A stretch of DNA of 64,000 nt from Tetmemena sp. SeJ-2015 (GCA_027382625.1 JAJKFJ010022160.1:31622-95621); one strand, 5' to 3'. Positions 1 through 12,800 are shown, counted from the first letter of the stretch. Translations and numbers: made by a program. Notes: generated from the sequence alone by a model not told the origin.

Positions 1-480
1 TTGTGAGAATGGCCTGCAATTTTTAAATGATAAAATCTTTTATCATTCATTTAAAAATTAGATCAAATAATGCTTTAATAAAATAGATATGTCTTATTGT
101 TGAGACTTTGGTTTGAGTTCCTATGTAGTTAAGACTATTAAAATTAATGTGTTTGATTTCGCTCAAATCTAATAAAATCACTATTATACTTTTTCGATTT
201 TAATCTTTAGCTTAGTGAGTAAATTACGAGGATATATTAATCATGGATCGAATGAGATTGGAATATGAGTCTATAATAAATTAAGAAGTCTCAGAAAGTG
301 AAGACTAGGCTAGCAGTTTCAAAATACCCAAAGCCGCTAACCTCATAAAAATCAGAGTGACGCATAAATAACTAATTTCATGCACATAGAAATGCAATCC
401 GTATCAAAGCAAATTCTAGTTAAATTATTTTACTGTATGGGCATTTTTATAAAGAGGAGTTTTTAATTCTTAAATAATAT
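1..480. other. AT-rich stretch without recognised gene
   Basis: No coding island, repeat or RNA gene was recognised here. It precedes the conserved kelch-like block and could hold an upstream MDS that is too short to see. Germline filler (IES or intergenic) is an inference. Confidence 0.4.
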
Positions 481-1735
481 TTTTTATAAAAGATTTCTTT
501 GTGGAAACTAAACATCGACCTTCAAGAAAACGCTCTAGATGTTTTTTAAAGTACCATTTTAATTGATGCATCCGAGAATGTTCGCAGAGAAGAAATTTGG
601 ACAAAAATGTCAATTTAACTCAAGTATAAATTAAGTTTTGCGTTCTACTCTTATGATAAGGATGAAATAATCATACTAGCCAAACCGAAAAGAAATTATT
701 TTAAAATTTTATATAAATGATCGCAGAAACAATTAATTTTAGAGAAAGGTATTTAAGTTTGATGATCCCTTAGAGATGACCTAATATTCTCAGGTTGGAT
801 ATGTTCACTGGGTAGTACCGTAGAGTTTAACTTAATATTCAACCAGATGTGACAGCCTCTACTTTTCTTCTCAAAAGGGTCACAAAGTCTATCAATAGCA
901 TCTCAAACATATTTTTTAATAAAATGTTAATTTATTAGGGATTAAACACCACTAATAGGCATATAATAACTCAATCGATTTAGAGTTAATTCACAGGCGT
1001 AACAACCATGATCCGTTGTGCCACGTCACCGTGAAAGCCCACCGTCATTAATAAAATGTAATATCCCAATAAACAATTAAAATGTGATTTATTGTCCAGA
1101 AATTATACATTATTTTAAATTATATATGAATCGGGCTCTGTTCTTTTCTATTGAATAAGAGTCTTTGCCCTTTTCTTTAGTTAATTGGCGTTTTAACTTT
1201 GCATTTACATGTGCGCAAGTTTAAAAAATAGTAAATCATTTAGTATATGGTCTAAAATTATCACTGTTTATTTTTTAATTTAAGATGAAATTAAGTGCTA
1301 TTTAGTATTATTCTAGTTTTTGAATAGGGATTGAAAGATTTTTTTAAAATTTTATTCATTTACTGTAAACCTATTCTGTTTAAATAAATTAAATTATTAA
1401 ATTGAAAAACACATGGAAGACTCTGAAGAATAAGGCTTATAATTAATCAATATTCAAAAAAAGACCCCTGTCATTATAGCCAATAAATGAGTAACTACAT
1501 ATTATGAAATCTGAAAAAGTTACGATATAATTGTTATTGAAATTGTTTTATCACAGCAGAAATTCATTTATCATAATATTTAACTTATTTTAAAGATAAC
1601 AAGATGAATCTTTTTTTATAAAATAATATTTATACATAATAAGAAATATTTATAAACCTCACTTAATTTATTTTAGCTCTAGGTGTCTAATAAAATATCA
1701 TAAATAGTGGTCATGTTAAGCTTCCTTATTCCTTA
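425..1735. repeat. Segmental duplication, copy 1
   Basis: Diverged direct copy of 4800-5965 plus 7493-7860. Shared landmarks include the FKFDDPLEM coding island, the run CTAAAATTATCACTG (1251 region), AAACACATGGAAGAC (1408 region) and TTTTATCACAGCAGAA (1547 region). This copy lacks the 1.5 kb foldback found in the second copy, so the stretch near 1330-1400 approximates an empty site for that insertion. Confidence 0.7.
490..860 (+). pseudogene. Kelch-type gene fragment, copy 1
   Basis: Short coding islands in several frames: FVETKHRPSRKR near 498, FYSYDKDEIIILAKPKRN near 634-705, and FKFDDPLEMTQYSQVGYVHW at about 752-811, where one Gln is TAA. Each has a close counterpart at 4850-5165, next to a clear kelch repeat, so this is probably a second copy of the same kelch gene. 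The pattern of FYSYD followed by a run of Ile/Leu resembles a kelch blade beta-strand. Frames change between islands without obvious introns, so the copy is either decayed or carries sequence errors. No start or stop can be assigned and upstream parts may lie outside the window. Kelch proteins are beta-propeller interaction proteins; the partner is unknown. Confidence 0.5.
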
Positions 1736-2110
1736 ATATGATCAGTAGGCAAGCTCAAAGGAATACAAAATTATGCTTGCACTTGCGTACTTTTGAACAA
1801 CGTCTAAGATCTTCGACAAGAGCAGCCAGAACCCTCTCTGATTACAACATCAATAAAGAGTCTACGCTCACCCTCAAAGAACTACTACTCAAAGCGCAGA
1901 CACTAAAACTTAAAACGAGACTGATGGAGTAATAAATGGAAATTAAAGATGCTCTTTAGCGGTAGCTGACTCCCTCATAAAATTTAAAAACATAATGCTT
2001 TTGAACTTTCTCTAATTTAATAGATATCACTTTGATCAAGAACTTTATCTTCTTTAGGTTTTGCTTACCCTCTATCAAGCATTCATATTCATCCTATATT
2101 ATAATCAATC
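1710..2110 (+). repeat. Ubiquitin-like dispersed repeat, unit 1
   Basis: DNA similarity to 35400-35880 continues beyond the coding remnant, through GACTCCCTCAT, AATGCTTTT and the run CTTACCCTC plus CATTCATATTCA. This suggests the copies arose by duplication of a genomic segment or from a transcript with its 3' region, not by coding conservation alone. Confidence 0.6.
1738..1932 (+). pseudogene. Ubiquitin-like pseudogene, copy 1
   Basis: The 64-residue frame contains RTLSDYNINKESTLTL, which matches the end of ubiquitin (RTLSDYNIQKESTLHL). The ubiquitin core upstream (KEGIPPDQQRLIF) is missing here, the region before it has drifted to RSSTRAA, and the terminal LRLRGG needed for conjugation is replaced by KELLLKAQT. 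A functional ubiquitin is therefore unlikely. Two related copies lie at 35.5 and 39.2 kb. The 3' flank to about 2110 (ACTCCCTCATAAAATTTAAA onward) is also shared with the 35.7 kb copy, so the duplicated unit is larger than the coding part. Confidence 0.7.
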
Positions 2111-3770
2111 TGGTGGTAAAATTAATCAAGAAATAATGATAATTTTATAAAGTTAATTTAATCTAAAATTAATTATAATGTAATTTATTTAATTGTAAAA
2201 TCTCTCAATCAAATCTATTTATTTTATTATTTATAATTGACTTATATATTTCCTCCACTCTCTCTCTCTTCTCAACAAGAATTGGAAGAACTTTTCTGAT
2301 TTTTGAATAGAGTCATATCGATTTTGTTTAGCTTACTTATTTATAAAAAGTAGTTAGACTAAATAAAAAGCTCCCGCAGTATTTGAAAAGGACGAAGATT
2401 TATCTTATTGAAATTCACTTTAAACATAGATTAAATCTTAAGGAGATTAAAATATTTATTTTGGGTTTATAATAATTATTATCAAAGCAGGCTAATTTTC
2501 TTTTTTTAATATATTTTCAAGTAGATATTTCAATCATCTTGTAATAAAATTTGAATTCTTAACCAAATCAAATTTAATTAAATGATAATTCTATTTTTTT
2601 TATTTTTTATTATTTTGAATGTAATCTTGATTAACTTAAAGTCTACAGTTAATTTATTTGAATAATAAAATTTAAAATGAGAAATATTAAATTCAAACAT
2701 TAGAAAACAAATGAGCTATTATTAATCCTTAAAAAAATAAATTAGAATAAATATCAATTGGATCTGCTCGTGTCTTTTTAAACCCATAGCAAAGTTTTTT
2801 GCGACAAGCTTTTTATTAAAAATAATAAGTAGATTTATTTAAAAGTAATATAAATTTTGTTCTTATATTCTCTGTTTAAATGAAGGGTTAAAACATAACT
2901 TAGTTAACTTTTTTAATCGCAATGCACTTTTTGGATTTTAAAGGTCTATTTAGATTCATCTCAACTTCCCCAATGAAACTTATATAAAATGATTGTAATT
3001 ATAGATGAGCAAACACATATAATAAGATATATCTGAAAATAAAATGAATTATATTAATTTAAATTATGCTAATCCTAAATTATTTTTAATCTATATAACA
3101 ATTCTTTAATTGTAGTTACTTTCTAAAATTGCATTTTCTTAATTAGAACAGTGAAGCCCACTTATTAACTCCAATTCATAATTAATAATTTCTATATATA
3201 CATACAAATCAGATATATTTTTATTAATTTTGCTCATCAATACTGTAATTTAAATAAAACATTTTTATTCGGAAAAAAATAATTGAACAACATTAAAATA
3301 TACATTTAGAATAAGTACCAAAAATGTCTTAACTCTAACTTAGTATGGTTATATTACTGAGATTTATTTGATTATTGAATTATAAATTAAATGAATATTA
3401 GGTATCTCTCTCTAATTTAAATCTTTATTTCACCTCTTAAAACAAAATAAGTTGAGAGAAAAATACCCATTGCAAATTAGATTTGGAGAATAACCAGTTT
3501 CAATTTGATTCTATACTATATTTGAGGTGCTAGATTTTTTCATAAATTAAGAAAAAATATATTTACAAAGGCTTTCACATGTGTTCTATGATAGAGTTAT
3601 ACCCTCTTCAATAAAAGTTTCAAAATTACTTCAAATCAATATTTTTATTATTTTAATTGATAATTAGAAATACTGCAAATGTGAGAATATTTAGCGCAGA
3701 TAAGGTAATAAAATAGACTTAGTTTTTTTCTATCCCTCTACAAATTAACATCATTATAAAAGCAAAAACA
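2111..3770. other. AT-rich stretch without recognised gene
   Basis: Long AT-rich region with no convincing coding island. A short CT-rich run (CTCTCTCTCTTCTC) occurs near 2260. Likely IES or intergenic germline DNA (inference). Confidence 0.4.
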
Positions 3771-3784
3771 AAAGACTACCTTTT

Positions 3785-4155
3785 CGTGCAATTTCAGCAC
3801 AGAATATTGTAGACTTCCCCGAATTCAGGAATACAATCTTCTTCCCATTTGATGCTAGTGGCAAGATAACAGAAGTTAAAATTAAAAACTATATCTATAT
3901 TTGAATAGTATAAAGAATATATAAAAAAAATATATTCTTAATTCTCCAAAACAACAAAACAATAAATTATAAAGTGTTTAAGCTCGAAGAGGAGAACAAT
4001 CAAAATGTATTTCATAGGCTAGATGATCTTTAAATACCTAGAAACCAAGCCCATTTCGTGAGGGTTAAAAATACTTTGATCTATTGCATTGGATGGAGAG
4101 AGGGCGGTTCAAGCGACAGGTACGATAGCCAGACGGATTTGAATTACAATAAATT
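3785..4155 (+). CDS. Kelch-repeat protein, germline segment
   Basis: Two adjacent coding islands. About 3790-3880 gives NIVDFPEFRNTIFFPFDASG followed by KITEV. From about 3967 the frame reads VFKLEEENNQNVFHRL, DDLQIPRNQAHFVRVKN, TLIYCIGWREGGSSDRYDSQ, with Gln at in-frame TAA and TAG. The second block has the kelch signature: PRNxAHFVRV, then a hydrophobic strand, IG(G/W)REGGSS, then the Arg-Tyr-Asp turn. Kelch blades of about 50 residues build beta-propellers used for protein binding. The AT-rich gap at 3885-3955 is probably an IES or intron. The second Gly of the usual GG doublet is Trp here. No start codon or complete gene is visible. Confidence 0.6.
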
Positions 4156-4329
4156 ATAATAATTAAGTATTATATTTGTGGAAGGAAATTAAACCATTTC
4201 CAGAGCCATACTATATTTAATTTTAATGGTGCTTCGCTCTCAACGTTAGAGATAAATTCATTTACATTTTTGGCGCAAAATACTAGTTTTTTGAAGAATC
4301 TGGTTTCTACTTGTGGAATTATTTATTAA

Positions 4330-4531
4330 AATAGAAATCAGATAACCTAGGGAAGTCCAGCGCGAGCAAGGAGATGAATCTAAAAATTAATATGCGCAGG
4401 ATCCAAAACCTGTGCCGTTTGAAGGTCAAATTAGAAGTCCCGAGAGTGCAGACAGATGGATCTAGTCCTACAGCTAATAATACCGTCCCACCTCATGGCC
4501 CCCAATGGCCATGAAAAGAAGGACCTTCTGA
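4330..4531 (+). CDS. Unknown C-terminal coding segment
   Basis: A frame from about 4340 to a TGA at 4529-4531 reads QREQGDESKNQYAQDPKPVP, then FEGQIRSPESADRW, then SYSQQYRPTSWPPMAMKRRT, with TAA and TAG as Gln. It is much less AT-rich than its surroundings. It may be the C-terminus of the kelch gene upstream or another gene. A second frame over the same bases is also open to the TGA at 4512, so the choice is not certain. No family is recognised. Confidence 0.4.
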
Positions 4532-4799
4532 AATTCAATTTTTAAAGACTTTCTTTTCCTTTTTCTCTATTTTTATTATTTATGATACCCCTTCTAATTG
4601 ATCCTTCAACATTTAATGAATCCCATTTCCTCTGTGGGTGTGCAAAATTTAATTAGTTTGCTATTTTGGATAAAGAAATACATGAGCAATTACTTCTTTT
4701 TCGGCTTTCCTTTTAGCAAAGAAACCTTTTACAAAGTGCAATTTATTATGTTGAAAATCATTTTGGAATCGTGTGATATTGCAATTTACATTTTTAAAA

Positions 4800-5965
4800 T
4801 ATCCTTTTTTTGTATAAGGGAGCTTTTTAAATATAATTATAGACAAAACTCCTTTGTGGAAATTAAACATCGAACTTCAAGAAAACGATCTAAATGCTAT
4901 TTTTAAATGAAATATTTATTAATGCACCCAATAATTTTAAAAGAGAAGAAATTTGGACAAAATTATCAGTTAAACTCAAGTGTAAATTAACTTTTGGATT
5001 CTACTCTTATGATTCTGACGAAATAATCATACTAGCACAACCAAAAAGAAATTTTAAATTAATTTATAAATGATAAGAGATACAAGGAATCTGAGAGGAT
5101 CATATTTAAGTTTGATGATCCCTTAGAGATGACCTAATATTCTCAGATTGGATTTGTAAAATGGCTAATACCATAGAGCTTTACATAATTTTCAACCAAA
5201 TGTGACAGCCTTTATTATGCTTCTTAAAGAGGTAACAAAGTCTATCACTAAAATCTCAAACAAAAATTTTGTAATTCAAATATAAAATTTTGTAACAATC
5301 TTAATACAGGGCAGAGTTTAATTAATTAAAGCAAATAATTAAATTAGAAACTTAATGGCTATCAAAAGATCAATAATATGAACAACCAAATGATTTTCAG
5401 AAATAATTTCTTCATTATAATAATCCAAGACTTAAAGTCTGATTCGGCTTTAAATTATTCCATTTTTAGAGTTGAGACATTCTGTACATTGCATAAATTT
5501 CAGCCAATATAAATTAAAGATAGGGAATCATAAAATCTCATAGCTAAAAGATAAAACCTATATTACACATATTCTATACATATTTGCATAAATATATATG
5601 CTACTCTAAGCGAACTTAAGTATCATAAATTCCCAGTTTGTAAATGATTCGGTATTGACTTTAAACTGAATTTGTCTAATTAAATTCATCCTATAAATGT
5701 TATCCCTATAATCGCTTTCAAGTTTTAAGAAAAAATATATTTGTCGAGAATTTAAAGACAATCTATCTGCTCTTATCATTTAGTTCTTTGGCCTTTAACT
5801 ATAGAATTATATGCAAAAGTTTCAGAATTCTTTAATCAAGAACTATATGTTCTAAAATTAGCACTGATAATATTTTCGCATTTATGTTAAAAATAAGAGC
5901 GTAATATATATTCTATTTGTGAAAGAAAATGTTTTATTTTCATTAACTGCGTATTTATTCTGAAA
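4800..5965. repeat. Segmental duplication, copy 2, left part
   Basis: Diverged direct copy of about 425-1330. Besides the kelch islands it shares non-coding landmarks such as CAACCAAATGTGACAGCC and CTAAAATTAGCACTG. The similarity resumes at 7493 after the foldback. Confidence 0.65.
4845..5165 (+). CDS. Kelch-type gene fragment, copy 2
   Basis: Coding islands FVEIKHRTSRKRSK (about 4853), KFGQNYQLNSSVN (about 4949), FGFYSYDSDEIIILAQPKRN (about 4995-5056) and FKFDDPLEMTQYSQIGFVKW (about 5105-5165). These match copy 1 at 490-820 nearly residue for residue, which supports real coding sequence under purifying selection at some time. It lies downstream of and on the same strand as the kelch blade at 3967-4155. 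Frame changes between islands, so a continuous product is not shown. Confidence 0.5.
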
Positions 5966-7492
5966 TATTATAGAACTAATTAATATTTTAAAAATTTGCG
6001 TGGAAAAATATAACTCTAAGAGTAGCATATACATATAGTCATCTAAGGTTCATTAGCATGGATGCGAAGAAGAAAATGTAGAGGTTCAATACATCATTAT
6101 CACTATAGAAGCAATAAGCAAGTGCGCTCTCATATCTCACGCTGAGTAATGTTGAATTGCATCGAGAGCGCGCATCGAAACTTCAACTGCGATAGAGAGT
6201 GAAGTGCTAGCAAGCATATACTCTTTATATACTGTGTATTTACTCTATGTCACTCACTTATCTCTATACACTCTAAGTAGAAATGATGATTATATACTTG
6301 ATATGATAAGTGATGAAGAGTGTAAATGCATTTTCCACTTGATAGCGTAACTTACTTGAGTGCGCTCAATGTGCGATATGTGCGCCGTGAAACGCTCTCT
6401 CGAATGATGCTACTTGCGCACTTGTTGCATATCGGAAAATTAGAGAGGAGATGCTTGCACTGAAAAGTGCGATAGTGATTTTCACTCCACCATACTTAAG
6501 TTTGCACTTGTTTGCACTTGTATCGTAATGTACACATATGCCATGAGTGCGCATACTAGTGATTCATGTTTGCCCATGATGCATGAATGATGTTAGCATG
6601 CAGGAGCAGTGATGCACTTCGCGCACATAGAGTTTGCAGTGAAAGAGTGCGCTCTCAATCAAAGTGCGATAGAGTACTTCACTCCATTAATAATGATATA
6701 ACCAATAATCGCTATAACTTAATAATCATATACTTATATTTGATCATTACTTTAATCGATCATTATTAATGGAGTGATGAACTCTATCGCACTTTGATTG
6801 AGAGCGCACTCTTTCACTGCAAACTATGTGTGTGCGAAATGTATCACTGCTTATGCATGCTAACATCATTCATATATTATGTGCAAACATGAATCACTAG
6901 TGTATGCACTCATGACATGCGTGTACAATGAGATACAAGTGCAAACAAGTGCAAACTTAAGTATGGTGGAGTGAGAATGACTATCGCACTTTTCAGTGCA
7001 AGCCTCTCCTCTCTACTTTTACGATATGTAACAAATGCGCAAGTAGTATCATTCTAGAGAGTGTTTCACGGCGCTCATATCGCACATTGAGCGCACTCAA
7101 GTAAGTTACGCTATCATATGGAAAATGCATTTGCACTCTTCATTATTTATCACATATCAAGTATATAATCATCATTTCTACTTAGAGTGTATAGAGATAA
7201 GTGAGTGACATAGAGTAAATACACAGTATATAAAGAGTATATGCTTGCTAGCACTTCACTCTCTATCGCAGTTGAAGTTTCGATGCGCGCTCTCGATGCA
7301 ATTCAACATTACTCAGCGTGAGATATGAGAGCGCACTTGCTTATTGCTTCTATAGTGATAATGATGTATTGAACCTCTACATTTTCTTCTTCGCATCCAT
7401 GCTAATGAACCTTAGATGACTATATGTATATGCTACTCTTAGAGTTATATTTTTCCACGCAAATTTTTAAAATATTAATTAGTTCTATAATA
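5966..7492. repeat. 1.5 kb foldback (inverted repeat) element
   Basis: Two near-perfect inverted arms: left 5966 to about 6697, right about 6759 to 7492, with a loop near 6698-6758. The arm ends pair as TATTATAGAACTAATTAATA at the left against its complement ending ...TTCTATAATA at the right, and the pairing continues inward through GCAAGTGCGCTCTCATATC and CACTTCACTCTCTATCGCAG. The arms are unusual for the region: they are packed with variants of GTGCG/CGCAC, such as AGTGCGATAGAG, GAGCGCACT and the doublet AGTGCAAACAAGTGCAAAC. Short open frames inside read across on both strands as expected for a palindrome and show no family resemblance. The element sits inside a duplicated segment whose other copy lacks it. 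A MITE/foldback-type element is the best reading. Confidence 0.85.
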
Positions 7493-7860
7493 AGTAAATT
7501 AATTTCGATGATTTAAAAAACACATGAAAGACCCTGAACAAAAAAGACTTTAATAAATCAATATAGAATGCATGATTCCTCGCATTATAGCCTATAAGTG
7601 AGATTCTTCTTAATATAAAATGAGAAAAGATGTTAAGCAATTGTTTTGAAAATTGTTTTATCACAGCAGAAAATTATATATCATAATGCATCAAACTTAA
7701 TATTAAATTAATAGCAGATGCATCTTCTTGAAATATTAATACTTATGCACATTAAGAAATATTTATAAGCCACACTTAGTTTTATAAACTCTAAGTGTTT
7801 TATAAAATATCATAAAAAGAGCTAGTAATAAAAGACTTTAATTTGTCATGAAATTTATTA
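7493..7860. repeat. Segmental duplication, copy 2, right part
   Basis: Continues similarity to about 1395-1735: AAAACACATG-AAGAC, ATTATAGCC, TTTTATCACAGCAGAAA and CACTTAGTTTTATAAACTCT. Together with 4800-5965 it makes one copy interrupted by the foldback. Confidence 0.65.
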
Positions 7861-8925
7861 TAGATGGTAATTTAATAGAAAATAGAATTAAATTATAAAA
7901 GTATTTATTAAAGCCAAAATGATCAGCAGTTAAGGTATTGAAATTTAAATTAAATGTATACATTAGGATGAGTCTGCTTCTAGAATTAGTATTTTAATAT
8001 GTGCTGGTTTTAGAAAATGATTATATTGACATTCCTAAAATTTCTATTCTATTCTAAATTAAAATTCGATTTAGCATAAAATTCAAAGCAACTTACATCC
8101 TTGCAGTTGTGTCTGTTTCATATAAATCTTTTCATATTATTTTATATCCTTCACAATAATAAATCTTTAAAGATTTGAAATAATTATTTTTGAATTGTTA
8201 TCACATTGTTAATGTAAGTAATCTATTTTAACTAGATTTAGCTATCTCGCTTTAAACATAAAATACTCACATAGAGTCTTGGGCTAATTAGAAATGCTAA
8301 GTATAGAAGCCAAAATTATAAATAAGGCTTAATTTTTAAGCTCTATTTTATAGAGAAGTAAATTAACCCTTCTTTGTCTATCTAAATGTAAAAGGATAGA
8401 GAAATAATAATGAAACATTTTAAATAAATATATTCAAAGATTGAATGATGTTTAAATCTTTCTCAAAAATTTTGATTTATCAAATTTATTCTTGAGTTTT
8501 AGTTTTCTATTTTAGCATCAGTGTAAATATCTTATTTAGTCATTTACTCTAAATTTGTTAATTAGTCATAAGCTTTTCAATAAATTTATTTAATTATTTA
8601 GAAAAAAAATACTTTAAATCAATTTTAAATTTTTATTCAGAATTTAATTTCTAAAAATAACTTTCTAAATTGAATTTCCCAATTACGAGATTGTGTCAAT
8701 TAGAATTGGTACTCTTTTCTTGGATTCCTTGTCTAAAGAACCATTAGTTTCTTCTTTTTAATAATCTGCTTTAAATATAATTTTTATATAAATTTATAAA
8801 TCCATCATTAAAATTAATATCTCAGAATTTATTTCACTAATTAGTCAAGGAAATTTCTTATACATTTTTATATTTTAATTTAATTTAAAATTAATCTGGT
8901 ATTTAATAAAAATAGTATAATTTAA
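7861..8925. other. AT-rich spacer upstream of gene A tail
   Basis: No coding island recognised. Positions 8064-8110 carry a short motif (ATTCGATTTAGCATAAAATT followed by a CATCCTTGCA core) that recurs near 16109, 28785 and 45932, so a dispersed repeat passes through here. Confidence 0.4.
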
Positions 8926-9893
8926 TATAAAGAATTAAAATATTTACTTTCCTTAAGGAAAGAGTTTCAATTTCTGAAGATTAAAGGTGAATTTATTATT
9001 TTCTCGTTATTTCAAATCCCTAACTGCCTTTCTCTTAAGCTGTGTTGATTGAAAAATTGAAAGGTAGAATTTATTTGCTATGCTATGTAGATTCAGATTT
9101 GTCACTTCTAACATTTAAATAAGAATTTGAATCGCTCTTGTTTTTGATGAATTAAATTCGAGGAATTTTGATTTCTGAATATGCCATGAGAGGAGGGCCA
9201 TAATTTTAATGTGTAGAAGCAATTTATATTTTATTCAAAAACAGAGGCTTCTTTTTTTGCTCTGAGAATCTATAACTTGCTTTAATTTGTTATCCTTTGT
9301 GAGATTAACTCGCTTCCAAAATATATTGCTAGTTTGCCTTATTGTATAATTCCGGAAAAATTATTTTTTAATTTTCTTAAGAGATCGGAGCTTTCGAAGA
9401 AAAAGTCTGTAAGTTCTGAATATCTCTATCTTGTTTTTTAAAGTCCTTAATGCCAGATTTTGAGAGTCTATTCATTTATTACAATAAAGAACGACTCTTT
9501 TTAGTTTGTCTTTATTTAATGCTCTATTTATTAGCCTTCTTAGCATTTTAAATAGGCATGTCCGGAAAAATAATAGATAAATGAGTATTTTTAATCATCA
9601 AAAGCTATTTCACGGACTTAAATTTACTCTTTAAGACTTGAAATTGTTTTATCGCTCTTTCTGGTTTAATGATCTTCATCAAATGCTATTTCAGCAAAAG
9701 AATCTTCTTCTAATGTGATATTGGTGCCTAAATTTCGCTATAATTGCTTAAAGAGATGCTTTTATACCTTCTCTTCTTTTGTGCTTCTTTTAAATTAAGC
9801 CTTTTAACATTTCACCTCTTTTATTGCTTTATTTAGATTTACAATCTCTTCATTTATTGCAAGTAGTTTATTCAAAAATTAAAAATGCCAAAA
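8926..9893 (-). CDS. Gene A cytoplasmic tail
   Basis: Two abutting long frames. About 9893-9570 reads NEEIVNLNKAIKEVK, then RSTKEEKVQKHLFKQLQRN, LGTNITLEEDSFAEIAFDED and HQTRKSDKTISSLKEQ. About 9564-8926 reads NAKKANKQSIKQRQTKKSRS, then SKSGIKDFKKQDRDIQNLQT and a long K/Q/S-rich stretch, with many TAA/TAG as Gln. The composition suits a charged cytoplasmic tail with a short coiled-coil segment. The matching tail of copy B begins near 20760 (LGVNLDATLTQDGDSILFAA aligns with LGTNITLEEDSFAEIAF). One frame change near 9565 joins the parts. Confidence 0.6.
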
Positions 9894-12800
9894 ATATTTT
9901 AAGTTGTTTTTACTTTCTCTTATAGAGAAATTTTTTGACTACTCTAATAGAGATCATTGTAATTTAGAATAACACGATAATCCAATTCAATAGAAAAAGT
10001 AGGAAAGTTTGAGCTATTATGGCAAGACCCAAATTTTGACTTTGTATATATTTTTAATATATTTAAATTTTAATTATTTGACTATGATCGTAGGTGATGC
10101 TATCATCCATGAATCCTGCAAATGAAATCACTATGCTTAAGATCAAATTTAATCATTATTATTTTTAATATTTTATCAAAAGCTAATTGGCGAGATCTAC
10201 AATATATTCAAGCTTTTTATTGTAAGGCTTAAACCAAAGCAATAGCACCACATAAATTTAAAATTAGAGAGGAGTGAAGAGTCAATAAATATTGAAGTGC
10301 TGAATAATCCATAAGAGCAAGTAAGATTACTGCAAAAGCCATTCTTCGGTAGATAAAAGCCAAAAAGAAAGTCAAAGAATTGATTCTGTAGTTTTCATAT
10401 ACACTTCCAAATTTAGCCCGAGTTTCAGAATTCAAAAGCTTATCTTTCATTATCAAAAGATATATAACGATCAACAACGGCCCTAAAAAGAGTGATATAA
10501 GAACTATTGACCCAAATTTTATTATTTTAATACTGAATTTGACTAAAATAAAACTTTAACAATATTTATAATGACTAACTTGAATTAAGGCGTTCATTGA
10601 GAGAAATATTTAATTATAAAATATTAAAGAAGTGAAAATCCAATATATCCCTTGATTTCGCTTCTTATTGTCGAGTTAAACATCAATTTATCCCTTACTA
10701 GCGTCAGGAAAATATAATAAATATTTATGGAGTTTAACTACACTAAAAAATTAAAATAATTTTGCAAAATTACATTTTTATCCGGGAAAGAACTCTAATA
10801 GCAATATAGGTTAAAGCTATAATCAGATATTATATTTATATATATTTATCAGTAGTGAGACTATAATAAAAACAAGAATCCAAAAAACTGATCGGATATT
10901 AAAAGTACCATCTAAGCTTATTAAATTAAGAATTTACAAAGTAGGAATGCTGATAATTTTTGAAAGATATCAATTAGACCTATTTTGTACTAGTAAGAGC
11001 TCACAAGATCATTAGCTGAAACGCTATCTTAAATTCCAAATACCTACTTAGTCCTGGCTACAGCTTAATTTGTCCATTCATCAGGAAGAATATTCATGTT
11101 AGAGAGGTCTTTAAAAATTTGTAAATTATTTCTTATAGTTGCTGCAGGTATTCAATCAAAATAGCTGGGAGTGGCAAATTCAAGAGTTGCAAGTTTACAA
11201 CTATCTAAAGTGAGAGAAAAAGATTCCACAGATACTTCATAGTTACTCCTAATATAAGGTAAACTGCAAAATTTGCAAAAGCGAGGCCAATTGAAATGGT
11301 AGAAGAAGAGGATGCTACATCTCCTATTACCTAGCCTAGAACAGATATTTAATTTTAACAGATCCTGAATCAAGCTAAGGTGGTACGCTTTTTAGAATTT
11401 ACAGTTTAGAACTGACGAAGAAAGTTGCATCTCTAGTTAAAATAATTCTAATTCGAAAAGCCAATGGCTCTAAGAATTTAACTCTTAAAGTATCCAAAGC
11501 AAAGCCCCTTGATATCTACTTGTAATCCTCGAAAATTAATTTTACACTCAAAGTTGATGCTGTAAACAACGAAAAATGAATTATATAAATCTGTATTGTT
11601 GGTTATATTCCAAGATTTTACTTAACTGTTTTCTTAATTTTCCTGATTAAAAGGACTTCTAAGTTATCTCAATCTTCCGTTGCCAGATGTTTAAAGCTAA
11701 CTTGGTTATATCACTTCGAATTTCAAGTAGTTTAATTTAAAATAATGAGCTTTCTTCTTAGATTATTGAAATATTAGTAGGCCAAAATATCTACTTGTCA
11801 AAAATTATTTTAATTTCGCCATCATAGGTGATCCTCGTAGAGTAAGCGTTTATGAAATATGTTATATTTTAAATTATATTTGAATGAATTTCTATTGGGA
11901 TTCGGCTAATTGATATGCGGATTAAAATTCCTCCGACAAAGAATTGTATATAAAATAAATTTTGTTATTAGGTTAAGTCCTTAACTTGAATTAAGATTTT
12001 GTATAATGTAGATAGTGGCCTTGAATTTAGATCAGTAATTTTTAAATCTAGCTGATGAATTCCTATAAGAGATTCCTATTGTGGTTCGAAAACTAAAGTT
12101 AGGTTTTCAAGTTAATATTTAAATTTTATATAAATTTAATTAAGTCTTGTGAAAACACTGGCTGGGGAAGTGTTTTAAATTGCTATATGAGTCTAATCTC
12201 CCTCGGCATCAAAAATAAGAGGAAGAAATAATTTTGTTCCCTTTTTAATTGTCGCTTAAACGATTAAAAATAAGATTGTAAGCAATAAATTTGAATTAAA
12301 GGCATTGAGTATATAAAAGCAGGGGCTGTGTTAGTTTTCTTCTGAGAGAAATCAAATTTTATGACTTTGACTTCAAGAGTGAAAACTTAATTATAGTTTG
12401 AAATTTAATCTATTATGTTTATTATCAATATTATAAGTGAGAACTCAAAATGTGTAAATGAAATGCGACAATATTTTAAATGGCTATTAGAATTAAGAAT
12501 ATTTTTTTATTAAACAATATTTCTTTGACTTACTTTCTGGTATTTCTTTTGAGTTCTAATTTATTGCGAGCATTAGCGTGAATAGAAAATTCTTTTTCAG
12601 CAGCTAAATGAATATGCAGAAACGATAAAACCTATTTTATTAGTGTTCTATAGAGTTGAAACTTTTAACTGTTTCAAATTAATTATGATGAAAATTAATC
12701 CTAAAATTAAATTTAAGTATGAATTAAGCTTCATTTAATATATAATTTAGGTAAAACCTTTTGAATAAACTTTAAAAATTTTAATAAGTATGAACTAGCA

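Noticed and set aside
6366..6769. Open frames of 62 and 60 residues in the big foldback
   Set aside because: They lie in the palindrome arms and loop and read repeated GTGCG words; no domain and no support.
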